Positions 1 through 8,355 of a DNA stretch of 64,000 nucleotides are shown in pieces (the first letter of the stretch is position 1; each line of letters begins with the position of its first letter). Below the pieces are notes generated by a model that saw only the letters and a list, made by a program, of their open reading frames with translations, was not told the origin of the DNA and searched no databases. Location of the stretch: assembly GCA_003222115.1 (NCBI GenBank), contig QHUL01000055.1:28944-92943 (forward strand). Reading direction: 5' to 3'. Source of the DNA: Gemmatimonadota bacterium (GTDB lineage: Bacteria; Gemmatimonadota; Gemmatimonadetes; Gemmatimonadales; GWC2-71-9). The translations under genes and the position numbers were made by a program.

Positions 1-1
1 G

Positions 2-886
2 GCGGTGCCCGATGGCCTGCTCGCTCTGTCGCCGGACGGGTACGAGCCCGAGTCCTCCATCGGCCAGGGGATCGCCGCAGCGATGGAGCGCGGCATACCG
101 CTGCTCGGCGTGGTGCGGGAGCGGTGGACCCCGTCGCCCGCGGCGGCTCCGGCGGTCGAGCCGCCGCCGCGCGCATCGCGGGCCGTCCATCCTCCGCCGG
201 CGCCCGGCGGAGAGGCCCCGAAGCGGCGCGCGCGGCCGGCCGTCGTGGCGATCACGCTCGCGGCGGGCGCCGCGGGCGGTTGGGTCCTGCTCGCGACCGC
301 GGGAGAGTCGTTCCGGGCGCGGCTGGGCGACCTGACGCACGTCGCGCCAGCGTCACCGCGACCGCACCCTGCCACGGTCGCGCCGGTCCGCCCCGCTCCC
401 CCTCCCCCTCCCCCTCCCGCGACCCTGCACGTCGACTCGCTCCCCTGGACCATACAGCTCGCGGCGTACGGCACGTTCGAGAAGGCGCTCGCGTTGGCCG
501 ATCGCCTGTCCGACGCGCGCCGTCCGGCGTTCATCGCCCCGATCGCGCTCGCCGGCCGTGCCCGCGGCACCGTGTGGTACCGCGTCCTCGTCGGCGCCTA
601 CCAGAGTCGCGATTCGGCGGCCGCGGGCCGCACCGCCCTGTGGCGGCGTGGCGGGGTGCCGCACGGCCAGGGGAAGCTGTTGCGCGCGCCGTATTCCCTG
701 GCGCTCGCCGGGCCCGCCCTGCCGGACAGCCTCCGCGCCCACGGCATCGCGCCCGTGCGGTGGCGGACCGGCGGCTTGCTCGTCGGCGCCTTCGAGACGC
801 CTGAGCAGGCAGCGCTCGCCCAGACGCAGCTCAAGCGCGCTGGCCTCCAGGCGACCCTCGTCACCCGGGTGGGGAGCAGGCCATGA
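2..886 (+). CDS. SPOR-domain membrane protein, 5' end outside the window
   Basis: The frame is open to the left edge, so the true start may lie upstream; the first in-frame start codon is GTG at 5. The visible 293 residues have a soluble N-terminal piece, a proline-rich stretch, one membrane segment around residues 80-100, a second proline-rich linker with an eight-proline run, and a C-terminal half carrying two SPOR-like repeats (about 147-215 and 225-290). SPOR domains bind glycan strands stripped of stem peptides, so the C-terminal part is probably periplasmic and septum-associated. The stop overlaps the smc start (ATGA at 883-886), so the two genes are probably cotranscribed. The first 40 residues look like the end of a further domain that I cannot name. 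Confidence 0.75.
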   Translation, partial: AVPDGLLALSPDGYEPESSIGQGIAAAMERGIPLLGVVRERWTPSPAAAPAVEPPPRASRAVHPPPAPGGEAPKRRARPAVVAITLAAGAAGGWVLLATAGESFRARLGDLTHVAPASPRPHPATVAPVRPAPPPPPPPATLHVDSLPWTIQLAAYGTFEKALALADRLSDARRPAFIAPIALAGRARGTVWYRVLVGAYQSRDSAAAGRTALWRRGGVPHGQGKLLRAPYSLALAGPALPDSLRAHGIAPVRWRTGGLLVGAFETPEQAALAQTQLKRAGLQATLVTRVGSRP

Positions 887-3800
887 AATTGAGCCGGTTG
901 GAGCTGTCGGGCTTCAAGTCCTTCGCGGGCCTGGCGGAGCTGCCCTTCGACGCGGGCGTCACGGCCATCGTGGGACCCAACGGCTGCGGCAAGTCGAACA
1001 TCTCCGACGCCGTGCGGTGGGTGCTGGGGGAGCAGTCGCCGCGCCTGTTGCGCGGCGGGAAGATGGAGGACGTGATCTTCCAGGGCTCGACGGGCCGCCG
1101 CCCGGTCAACGTGGCGGAGGTCTCGCTCGTGTTCGACAATGCGGACGGCTCGCTGCCCCTGGCCTTCCAGGAAGTGGTGGTCACGCGCCGGCTCTCGCGC
1201 TCGGGCCAGAGCGAGTATCTCCTCAACCGCCAGCCGGTGCGGCTGCGCGACATCCAGGACCTGTTGCGAGGAACAGGGCTGGGCGCGGACGCCGCGGTCG
1301 TCATGGAAGCCAGGATGATCGACGCCCTGCTGTCGGAGAAGGCGGAGGAGCGGCGGTCGCTGTTCGAGGAGGCGGCGGGCATCGGCATCTATCGCGACCG
1401 CAAGCGGAGCACCGAGCGGCGGCTCGAGGAGACGGCGGCCGACCTCGCCCGGCTCGAGGACCTGATCGCCGAAGTGCAGACCCAGGTGCGCAGCCTGGCG
1501 CGGCAGCGCGGCAAGGCGGAGCGCTACTCGAAGATGATCGAGGAGCGGTTCGGGATCGCGATCACGCTGGTCCGGCGCGAGCTCGAGGATCTGGACCTCG
1601 CGCTGGGCGCGCTGGGCGTGAAGTCGGCCGAGCTGGCGAGCGCGGGGCCGGCGGCGCGCGAGCGCCTGGCCGAGGCCGAGCGGGATCGGGAGGCGCGGGT
1701 GCAGGGACGGCACACGGCCGAGGCCCGGCGCACCGAGGTAGAGCGCCGTCTGGCGGACGGGAAGCTCGAAGTGAACCGGCTCGAAGGGGATCTGGCCCTG
1801 GCGGCCGAGCGCCTGCACAACGCGGGTCAGCGGCGCGCCAAGGCGTCGCAGGATCGCTCGCATGCGGAGGTGCGGGCCGTGCAGTCGGAGCGGGAGCACG
1901 CGGCCGCCGACGCTGAGCGCACGGCCGCCGAGCGGGATCTCGCAGCGGTGCAGGCCGAGCTCGGAGGTCGGACGGCGCTGGAGGAGCAGGTGCGCGAGCG
2001 GCTGCTGGTGCAACGCACCGCGGTCCGCGAGCTGGAGGAGGACCTGCAGCGGCGCGCCGAGGCGCTGCGCGCGCTGGAAGGCGAGCGCGCCGCGCTGGAG
2101 CGCGAGCGGGCGGATCTGCGGCAGCAGCTCGGTCAGGCGGCGGGCGAGCGCGCGGCACGCCAGTCGGGCGCGCTGGCCACCGCAGCCCAGGCGCGGGCGC
2201 TGGCGGAGCGGGCGGCGCGCGAGGCCCGCACGGCGGCTCAGGCGGCGCAGGCCCTGGAGGACGTCCGGCGCCGAGTGGCCGAGCTCAAGGAGCAGGAGGC
2301 GCACGGCCGCAGCGCGCGACACCGCACGGAAGAGGCGCTCGCCCAGCTGACGGCGCGGCGCGACGCGCTGGCGGAGCTCGCCCGCGAGCGGGTGGGACTG
2401 GCGCCGGCGGCGCAGGCCCTACTCAAGGCGAAGGCACGTTTCGGCGACGCGGTCGTGGGCCCGCTCGCCGACTTCGTGCGCTCCAGCCGCCGCGACGCCG
2501 AGCTCGCCGAGCGGCTGCTCGGGGAGTGGCTGCACGCGGTGCTGGTGCGGGACGAGTCGGCGATCGCGGCGATCCGAGCCTGGTACGAGGAGGCGAAGCC
2601 GGGCCCCCTCGTGCTCCTGCCCTGCGTTCCGGGCCCGCGGCTCGCGGCCGACGGACACCCGCTGAAGGATGCGCTGCGGGTGGACGGCGCGGCCGCCGCG
2701 TGGGTGCAGGCACTACTCGCGGGATACGAGGTACTGGACGGCGGCAAGGCGCTGCGCCGGGCGAACGGCGCCGTGTTCCTGGATGGCGGGGGCGGCGGCG
2801 GGCCGCTGCAGCGCCGGGCCGAGCTCGAGAGTCTCGAGCAGGAGGTGGACGACGCTCGGGCCAGCGAGACCCGCGCCGCGGAGGAGCTCGAGGGCACTCT
2901 GGCCGAGCTCGCGGGCGCGGAGGCCGCGTTCCTCGCCGCGGCGACGGGGGCCGAGCGGGCGCGCCAGGTGGAGCTCGAGGCGGGCTCGCAGAAGGGCGAC
3001 GCGGAGCGCGGCGCCGCCCACGCGCAGCGCGAGGCCGCCGAGGCCGGCGCCTTGGTAGAGCGGCTGTCCCAGCGGCTCGCCGAGGTAGAGGAGCGGCTCG
3101 GCGGATTGCACGCGGAGCTCGAGCGCTACGAGCTGGAGCGCGTCCGGCTGGACGAGCGTTTGGGGGCGGAGCGCGCCCAACTGGTCGACGTAGAGGCACA
3201 GCAGGAGGCGGCCCGGGAGCAGCGGGTGCGCTGGCAGGTGGAGGCGGCGCAGGTGGAAGCGCGGCTGGGTGCGGCGCGGGAGCGGGCGGGACGGGCAACC
3301 GCGGAAGCGGAGGCGGCGCGCACCCAGGCCGCCGAGCTACGCCAGGAGATCGCGGCGAGCGAGCACGACGCCGCCGCGCTCGACGCCCAGCGCGCGCAGT
3401 GGGAGGACCAGCTGAAAGAGCGCCGCCTCGCGCTCGCCGCGCTCGAGGCCGCGGCCGTCGACGCCGAGGAGCAGGTGCGCGGCGCCGAGGCCGAGCTCGT
3501 CCGCGCCGAGGGCTCGCGGGACACGGCCCGCGAGGCGCTGGAGGCGGTGGGGCAGGAGGAGCACCACCTCGAGCTCGAGCGCACCGGGATTGAGGGCCGC
3601 CGGCGGGCGCTCGCCGAGCGCGTCGCGGTGGAGTGGCGCAAGCCGCTCGACCGGCTGCTCGTCGAGGCGCCCGAGATCTCGGGCGACGTCGCATGGCTGC
3701 GGCAGGAGAACGAGCGGCTCCAGGCGGCGATCGAGGCGGTGGGCCCCGTCAACGCGCTGGCGGTGGAGGAGCACGCCGAGGAGACGCAGCGCCTCGAGTT

Positions 3801-4347
3801 CCTCATGACCCAGCGCGATGATCTCGTGGCGGCGCGCAACTCGCTGCAGCAGGCGGCGCGCGAGATCGATCAGACCGCGAAAGCCCTGTTCCTCGACGCG
3901 TTCGCGAAGGTGCGGGAGAACTTCCGCACCGTGTTCCAGACGCTGTTCGGCGGCGGCGAGTGCGACGTGCGGCTCGGCAATGAAGACGACCCGCTGGAAA
4001 GCGAGATTGAGATCCACGCGGCGCCGCGCGGCAAGCGGACCCAGCGCATCCACCTCCTGTCGTCCGGCGAGCGGACGCTCGTGGCCGTGTCGCTCTTGTT
4101 CGCGATCTTCCTGGCGCGGCCGAGCCCGTTCTGCCTGCTCGACGAGGTGGACGCGCCGCTCGACGACGCCAACGTGGGCCGCTACGTGCGCCTGCTCTCG
4201 GAGTTCAAGGACCAGACGCAATTCATCGTCATCACCCACAACCCGCGCACCATGCAGGCCGCCGACGCCGTATACGGCGTCACCATGCAGGAGCCCGGCG
4301 TGTCCACGATCGTGGGCGTCCGCCTCGGTCAGATGGAACCGGTCTAA
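883..4347 (+). CDS. smc: Chromosome segregation protein SMC
   Basis: This 1154-residue protein is full length for a bacterial SMC ATPase, which compacts and helps segregate the chromosome as a dimer with ScpA/ScpB. The N-terminal head has the Walker A sequence GPNGCGKSN at residues 31-39. Two very long Ala/Glu/Arg-rich coiled coils flank a hinge at roughly 500-660. The C-terminal head starts its signature LSSGERT at about 1059 and has Walker B FCLLDEVD about 24 residues later. ATG at 883 overlaps the stop of the SPOR gene. No scpA or scpB is visible nearby, so the partners must be encoded elsewhere. Confidence 0.97.
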   Translation: MKLSRLELSGFKSFAGLAELPFDAGVTAIVGPNGCGKSNISDAVRWVLGEQSPRLLRGGKMEDVIFQGSTGRRPVNVAEVSLVFDNADGSLPLAFQEVVVTRRLSRSGQSEYLLNRQPVRLRDIQDLLRGTGLGADAAVVMEARMIDALLSEKAEERRSLFEEAAGIGIYRDRKRSTERRLEETAADLARLEDLIAEVQTQVRSLARQRGKAERYSKMIEERFGIAITLVRRELEDLDLALGALGVKSAELASAGPAARERLAEAERDREARVQGRHTAEARRTEVERRLADGKLEVNRLEGDLALAAERLHNAGQRRAKASQDRSHAEVRAVQSEREHAAADAERTAAERDLAAVQAELGGRTALEEQVRERLLVQRTAVRELEEDLQRRAEALRALEGERAALERERADLRQQLGQAAGERAARQSGALATAAQARALAERAAREARTAAQAAQALEDVRRRVAELKEQEAHGRSARHRTEEALAQLTARRDALAELARERVGLAPAAQALLKAKARFGDAVVGPLADFVRSSRRDAELAERLLGEWLHAVLVRDESAIAAIRAWYEEAKPGPLVLLPCVPGPRLAADGHPLKDALRVDGAAAAWVQALLAGYEVLDGGKALRRANGAVFLDGGGGGGPLQRRAELESLEQEVDDARASETRAAEELEGTLAELAGAEAAFLAAATGAERARQVELEAGSQKGDAERGAAHAQREAAEAGALVERLSQRLAEVEERLGGLHAELERYELERVRLDERLGAERAQLVDVEAQQEAAREQRVRWQVEAAQVEARLGAARERAGRATAEAEAARTQAAELRQEIAASEHDAAALDAQRAQWEDQLKERRLALAALEAAAVDAEEQVRGAEAELVRAEGSRDTAREALEAVGQEEHHLELERTGIEGRRRALAERVAVEWRKPLDRLLVEAPEISGDVAWLRQENERLQAAIEAVGPVNALAVEEHAEETQRLEFLMTQRDDLVAARNSLQQAAREIDQTAKALFLDAFAKVRENFRTVFQTLFGGGECDVRLGNEDDPLESEIEIHAAPRGKRTQRIHLLSSGERTLVAVSLLFAIFLARPSPFCLLDEVDAPLDDANVGRYVRLLSEFKDQTQFIVITHNPRTMQAADAVYGVTMQEPGVSTIVGVRLGQMEPV

Positions 4348-4352
4348 GCCCG

Positions 4353-4823
4353 GTGCGCCGGCGACCCCCGGGGCGCCCCGCGCCGCTGTTCCGGGCCGCC
4401 GCGCTGCTCGGGCTCGCCGTCCCGGCGGGCCTCACGGCGCAGCGGCCGGCGCTTGCCGACGGCACGCTGCCCCCCACGACGCTCCTGTATCAGAACTTCC
4501 CCAACCCCTTCCCCGCCGGCGGCCGGGACTCCACCTGCATCTGGTTCGATTTGGCCGAAGGGGGGCCCGTGACGCTCGCGATCCTGGACCTGCGCGGGGG
4601 CCCGGTGCGACGGTTCATTCCGGGACCGGACTTCGGAGACGTGCTCGGGGCGGGCAGCTACGGGCGCGGCGGCACCGGCGGCCCGACGTGCGATCCGCGA
4701 CTCATGTGGGACGGACGGGCCGACGACGGCCGCGTGGTGCCCGCCGGGGTCTACCTGTACAAGTTGACGGCACGGGGAGTAATTCAGTTCAGGCGAATCG
4801 TCTTCCGCGGAAGGAATCGCTAG
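4353..4823 (+). CDS. Small secreted protein with FlgD/T9SS-like C-terminal domain
   Basis: The 156-residue product starts at GTG 4353, 5 nt after smc. It has a signal peptide (arginine-rich start, hydrophobic core, cleavage near Ala-Gln at residues 29-30). The rest matches the FlgD Ig-like or type IX sorting-domain fold: the YQNFPNPFP motif near residue 49, a central beta-rich stretch with DLRGGPVRRF, then WDGRADDGRVVPAGVYLYKL near the C terminus. Such domains usually end large exported proteins; here almost nothing precedes it. It may be a stand-alone beta-sandwich or a remnant of a larger protein. Its partner or substrate is unknown. Confidence 0.72.
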   Translation: MRRRPPGRPAPLFRAAALLGLAVPAGLTAQRPALADGTLPPTTLLYQNFPNPFPAGGRDSTCIWFDLAEGGPVTLAILDLRGGPVRRFIPGPDFGDVLGAGSYGRGGTGGPTCDPRLMWDGRADDGRVVPAGVYLYKLTARGVIQFRRIVFRGRNR

Positions 4824-4826
4824 CGC

Positions 4827-5594
4827 ATGGAACTGGTCACCGTCGGCACCGGTACGGTCGCGCCCTCCGCGACCCGCACGTCGGCCTGCCACTGGGTGAG
4901 CCGCGCCCGGCTCAAGATCCTGCTCGACTGCGGCCCCGGCGCGCTGCACCGCCTGGCCCAGTTCGGGCTACCGTGGCCCGAGGTCACCCACGTCGTCTTG
5001 TCCCACTTCCACCCGGACCACTGGGCCGAGCTGCCGATGCTCGTGTACGCGCTGAAGTACACGACGGTGCCGCCGCGGCAGGAGCCGCTCGTCATCCTCG
5101 GCCCGCCCGGCGTGGTCCGGCTCGTGAAGACGCTGGCGGAGGGGTACGGCGAGTGGCTGCTCGACCCCGGCTTCCCGATCGGCATCCTGGACGTCCGGGA
5201 CCGCGAGCCCTTCCCGCTCGACGGCGACGTGAGCCTCGAGACGTGCCGCGTGCCGCACACCCCGGAGAGCGTGGCGATCGGCCTCACCGGGCCCGAAGGC
5301 CGGCTCGTCTACACCGGCGACACGGGGCCGAGCCCCGAGTTGGCCCGCTGGGCCGCAGGGTGCGACCTGCTGCTCGCGGAGTGCTCGCTCCCGGAGGCGA
5401 TGGCGATCGACAGCCACCTCACGCCGCTCCGGGCGGGTGAGCTGGCCCGCGGGGCCGGGGCCAAGCGGCTCGTCTTGACCCACTTCTATCCACCGGTAGA
5501 AACTTCGGACCCGGCGCGGGAGGCGGGGACCCGGTTCCAGGGGCCCGTGGCGGCCGCCAAGGACGGGGATCGGTTCAGGATCGGAGGACGCTAG
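4827..5594 (+). CDS. MBL-fold metallohydrolase, ribonuclease Z-like
   Basis: The product has 255 residues and starts at ATG 4827, 3 nt after the previous stop. The metal-binding HxHxDH motif is at residues 60-65 (HFHPDH). A later TGDTGPS supplies the bridging aspartate and LTHFYP near the C terminus a further histidine. The general arrangement resembles RNase Z or arylsulfatase-like members of the metallo-beta-lactamase superfamily, but the long flexible arm of tRNA-processing RNase Z is not evident, so I give no substrate. It is 1 nt from the DAHP synthase gene and very likely in the same transcript. Confidence 0.82.
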   Translation: MELVTVGTGTVAPSATRTSACHWVSRARLKILLDCGPGALHRLAQFGLPWPEVTHVVLSHFHPDHWAELPMLVYALKYTTVPPRQEPLVILGPPGVVRLVKTLAEGYGEWLLDPGFPIGILDVRDREPFPLDGDVSLETCRVPHTPESVAIGLTGPEGRLVYTGDTGPSPELARWAAGCDLLLAECSLPEAMAIDSHLTPLRAGELARGAGAKRLVLTHFYPPVETSDPAREAGTRFQGPVAAAKDGDRFRIGGR

Positions 5595-5595
5595 C

Positions 5596-6636
5596 GTGCT
5601 GATCGTGATGCGGCACGGGGCGACGGACGCGGAGGTCCAGCGCGTCGTGGCCGTGATCCAGGAGATGGGATACCGGGCGCACCCGATGCCGGGCTCGCAG
5701 CGCACCGCGGTCGGGCTGGTGGGCAACGACGGCCGCGTGGATGCCTCGCGGCTCGAAGGGCTGCCCGGCGTCCAGGAAGTCATCCAGGTCACGAGACCCT
5801 ACAAGCAGGTGAGCCGCGAGTGGAAGCCGGACTCCACGGTCGTGCAGCTCGGGGGCGGCGTCACGATCGGTGGCACGGACGTGGCGGTGATCGCGGGGCC
5901 GTGCTCGGTCGAGACGGAGCGGCAGATCCTCGAGGCGGCGCGCCAGGTCAAGGAGGCGGGCGCCGTGATCCTGCGCGGCGGCGCGTGGAAGCCGCGCACG
6001 TCTCCCTACGCGTTCCAAGGGCTCGGGCGCCCCGGCCTGAAACTGCTCGCCAAGGCGCGCGAGGAGACGGGGCTTCTCATCTGCACCGAAGCGATGGATC
6101 CGGAGAGCCTGGGTTACGTGGCGGAGGTGGCGGACATCATCCAGATCGGCGCGCGCAACATGCAGAACTTCTCGCTGCTCAAGGTGGCGGGCCGCGCCAA
6201 GAAGCCCGTGCTGTTGAAGCGCGGGATTGCGGCGACGATCGAGGAGCTGCTCCTCTCCGCGGAGTACGTGCTGTCCGAGGGAAACCGCGACGTGATCCTG
6301 TGCGAGCGGGGCATTCGCGGCTTCGATCCGTCCACGCGCAACGTGTTCGATCTCACGGCGATCCCGGTGGTGCACAAGCTTTCGCACCTCCCGATCATCG
6401 CCGACCCGTCGCACGGCACGGGGCTCAGGGACAAGGTGATCCCGATGGCGCGCGCCGCGGTCGCGGCGGGAGCGGACGGCATCATGGTGGAGGTGCATCC
6501 GAGTCCCGACAAGGCCCTCTCGGACGGCGCGCAGTCGCTGTTCCCGGACCAGTTCGCGCAGCTGATGCGCGAAGTGAAGGTCATCGCGGAGGTGATCGGG
6601 CGCCGGATCGAGGAGCCGGCGTCGGTGGGGGCGTGA
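5596..6636 (+). CDS. aroF: 3-deoxy-7-phosphoheptulonate (DAHP) synthase, type I beta
   Basis: The enzyme condenses phosphoenolpyruvate and erythrose 4-phosphate, the first step of the shikimate pathway to aromatic amino acids. The 346 residues divide into an N-terminal ferredoxin-like regulatory domain (about 1-75, starting [11 protein letters not shown]) and a TIM-barrel catalytic domain with GPCSVE near residue 100, [16 protein letters not shown] near 128, KRGIAAT and DPSHGTG. The N-terminal domain is the type I beta form that mediates feedback control in some homologues. The start is GTG 5596, directly after the MBL gene. Only 5 nt separate its stop from an inverted repeat element. Confidence 0.95.
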   Translation: MLIVMRHGATDAEVQRVVAVIQEMGYRAHPMPGSQRTAVGLVGNDGRVDASRLEGLPGVQEVIQVTRPYKQVSREWKPDSTVVQLGGGVTIGGTDVAVIAGPCSVETERQILEAARQVKEAGAVILRGGAWKPRTSPYAFQGLGRPGLKLLAKAREETGLLICTEAMDPESLGYVAEVADIIQIGARNMQNFSLLKVAGRAKKPVLLKRGIAATIEELLLSAEYVLSEGNRDVILCERGIRGFDPSTRNVFDLTAIPVVHKLSHLPIIADPSHGTGLRDKVIPMARAAVAAGADGIMVEVHPSPDKALSDGAQSLFPDQFAQLMREVKVIAEVIGRRIEEPASVGA

Positions 6637-6641
6637 ACAAG

Positions 6642-6757
6642 TGCGGAATGCGGAGTGCGGAATGCGGAGTTTGTCGGACGTCGGTCGTGCGCGGAAACTA
6701 GCGTCGCGGTCCCACCCCGACTCGATAAACTCCGCATTCCGCATTCCGCACTCCGCA
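6642..6757 (+). repeat. Inverted tandem-heptamer element, copy 1
   Basis: The left arm (6642-6669) is four heptamers TGCGGAA/TGCGGAG in strict alternation. The right arm (6730-6757) is four reverse-complement heptamers (CTCCGCA or TTCCGCA). A 60-nt core lies between them (6670-6729). The layout is thus 28/60/28, the same as in the copy at 22511-22626, and the cores are 39/60 identical when both are read in the direction of the flanking genes. The element starts 5 nt after the aroF stop and runs into the coding frame of lolA. I do not recognise it as a named family. Confidence 0.9.
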
Positions 6758-7393
6758 TTCGTTGCGGTCGCGTTGCTGGCCGGCTCCCAGGCCCCCGACC
6801 CCTGGCCCGTGCTCGACCGCGCGAGCCAGACCTACCAGTCGATCAGCACGCTATCGGCCGATTTCGTCCAGATCGTGGAGAACCCGCTCGTCGGGGCACC
6901 CGACACGACCCGCGGCAAGCTCTACCAGATGCGCCCCAGCCGCTTCGCCATGCGGTTCGTCGTTCCCAAGGGCGACCGCATCGTGGCCGACGGGCGCTAC
7001 CTGTGGCTGTACACGCCGAGCACCACACCGGGCCAGGTGATCCGCGCCAAGATCCCGGCCGTCGGCACCACGGGCCCGAACCTGATCGGCCAGTTCGTGG
7101 AGCACCCGCACGAGCGCTACCGCGCGAGCTACCGGCGCGCCGACTCGCTCCCGGACGGGATGGCGGACGTCATCGCGCTCGTCCCCAAGCGGGACGACCA
7201 GCCCTACAGCGCGGCGGTGATTTGGGTCGGGCGCGCCGACGGCCTGGTGCGGCGGCTCGAGATCACGGAGACATCCGGGCAGCTGCGCACCGTGATGCTG
7301 AGCCGCGTGAAGGTGAACGCCGGGGCGCCGGGGCGCGAGTTCACGTTTTCGCCCCCGTCCGGCGTACGGGTGGTCGACTCAGGTTCCCCTTGA
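6662..7393 (+). CDS. lolA: Outer-membrane lipoprotein carrier protein LolA, N terminus encoded by the repeat element
   Basis: LolA ferries lipoproteins across the periplasm to the outer membrane. The LolA domain begins at WPVLDRASQTYQSISTLSADF and continues with a hydrophobic-groove beta fold to the C terminus (MLSRVKVNAG, then FTFSPPSGVRVVDS). The frame has no native-looking start. All codons before Val-Ala-Val-Ala-Leu-Leu lie in the inverted repeat element. I chose ATG 6662 because GGAG at 6652-6655 sits 6 nt upstream; GTG 6641 is an alternative that adds 7 residues. The export signal would then be an arginine-rich segment from the element plus a short native hydrophobic stretch. The product has 243 residues from this start. 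Confidence 0.82.
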   Translation: MRSLSDVGRARKLASRSHPDSINSAFRIPHSAFVAVALLAGSQAPDPWPVLDRASQTYQSISTLSADFVQIVENPLVGAPDTTRGKLYQMRPSRFAMRFVVPKGDRIVADGRYLWLYTPSTTPGQVIRAKIPAVGTTGPNLIGQFVEHPHERYRASYRRADSLPDGMADVIALVPKRDDQPYSAAVIWVGRADGLVRRLEITETSGQLRTVMLSRVKVNAGAPGREFTFSPPSGVRVVDSGSP

Positions 7394-7459
7394 GCCTAAC
7401 CAAATCCGTTGCTTACGAAGCTGCCACGTCGCACCCGGCTCCCGCTGGTTCCCCGCTCT

Positions 7460-8008
7460 TCAACGCCCGCTGAGTCTTAGCGCAAGATCGAATAGCATCG
7501 AGAGAGCAACAAGTGCGATGCCACCGATGGCCCAGGCGGCGTTCCGCTTCCGGTCTGTAACCGTTAGCGCGCGATCAGCAGGGAGGAACCGGACCTTGGT
7601 TCCGAGGTTGACGAGAAATTCTTCCGACCACGATAGAACGCCACCAAAGGTCCCCTCGCCATATCGGCCCTCGCCAAAGCCGGGCTCCTGGGCAAGGTTG
7701 GCAAAACTCTCGCGGAGGACGCCATACGAGGCCAGGAAGAATCCTACGAACTGGGAGGCCAGCCAAAGACCGAAGAGCAGTTGATGCCGCACGGGCTGGC
7801 CCTCCACTGGGCGAACGACAGGGCGAGGCCGAACTCGGCTAGGGCTGGCCCGATGCCGTGGAGTGCCCTGGGCAGCCATCATCTTCTTAACCGTCGCTCC
7901 GTTTGACCGCCACGCAATGTCCGCGAAGCGATGGCCTTGGGCGGTCAAACAGACAGGAGCGACTGTCAGCACGGTGCTTAGCAAAAGAGCGGCAGTGTTG
8001 GGTCTCAT
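7460..8008 (-). CDS. Hypothetical membrane protein with signal peptide
   Basis: I do not recognise this 182-residue protein. It starts MRPNTAALLLSTVLTVAP and has a signal peptide ending Leu-Thr-Ala-Gln, an ending shared with other exported proteins of this window. Two further hydrophobic segments follow: HQLLFGLWLASQFVGFFLAS at about 95-115 and WAIGGIALVALSMLFDLAL near the C terminus. The loop between them is glycine-rich. It lies alone in a stretch less GC-rich than its surroundings, with codon use to match, which may point to later acquisition. It is the only convincing reading frame between lolA and the next operon. Confidence 0.6.
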   Translation of the reverse strand: MRPNTAALLLSTVLTVAPVCLTAQGHRFADIAWRSNGATVKKMMAAQGTPRHRASPSRVRPRPVVRPVEGQPVRHQLLFGLWLASQFVGFFLASYGVLRESFANLAQEPGFGEGRYGEGTFGGVLSWSEEFLVNLGTKVRFLPADRALTVTDRKRNAAWAIGGIALVALSMLFDLALRLSGR

Positions 8009-8355
8009 CAGAGGACTCCGCTTTCGAGACTCTGCTGAACGACTATCGCGATTCGTCCGCGTTCATGAAGCTCTCAGCACCCGCGTGTTGTTGACCGGCT
8101 ATAGCCAGCCCGCCGCGCCTCCTCTTCCGTACGGAAGTAGATGAGGTTTGCAGGCGACAGGGGCCGAGGAACGTGAATAGTGCGGAGCGCACGGCACGCG
8201 TCCGGGGAGAGGGCCGCTGGAAGTATGTGCTGTGGAGGGTTGCCTGGTTAGGGCGTTTTTGCGGCGCCGACGGGCGGATTTGCGACACAGAGAGCAGCGT
8301 TGTGTCGCACCTTGATCCCAGAAACAGGACGACCCACGGCCGTCGTCAGAAGGAG
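8009..8355. other. Non-coding stretch between a small membrane protein gene and the DUF2520 gene
   Basis: Several short overlapping frames exist here, none with a recognisable product or a convincing ribosome binding site. The stretch is less GC-rich than the rest. It holds the upstream region of the leftward gene at 7460-8008, and it is downstream of the leftward operon ending at 8356. The only structured feature I see is the hairpin at 8281-8309. Confidence 0.5.
8281..8309. other. Perfect 9-bp inverted repeat with 11-nt loop
   Basis: TGCGACACA at 8281-8289 is followed after 11 nt by its exact reverse complement TGTGTCGCA at 8301-8309. It lies 47 nt downstream of the last gene of the leftward rpmE operon. 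It could act as a rho-independent-like stem for that transcript or as a binding site. No T-run follows on either strand, so a classical terminator is doubtful. Confidence 0.45.

Noticed and set aside
598..2322. 574-codon minus-strand frame antisense to smc
   Set aside because: The Leu/Arg-rich translation is the usual mirror of the Glu/Ala coiled-coil codons of SMC; no start signal.
7394..8254. Integron attC-like ends: GCCTAAC at 7394 and GTTAGGGC at 8247 around the small membrane protein gene
   Set aside because: The sequences between and next to them do not form the imperfect palindrome of an attC site, GTTAGGG breaks the RRRY pattern, and no integrase or further cassettes are seen.
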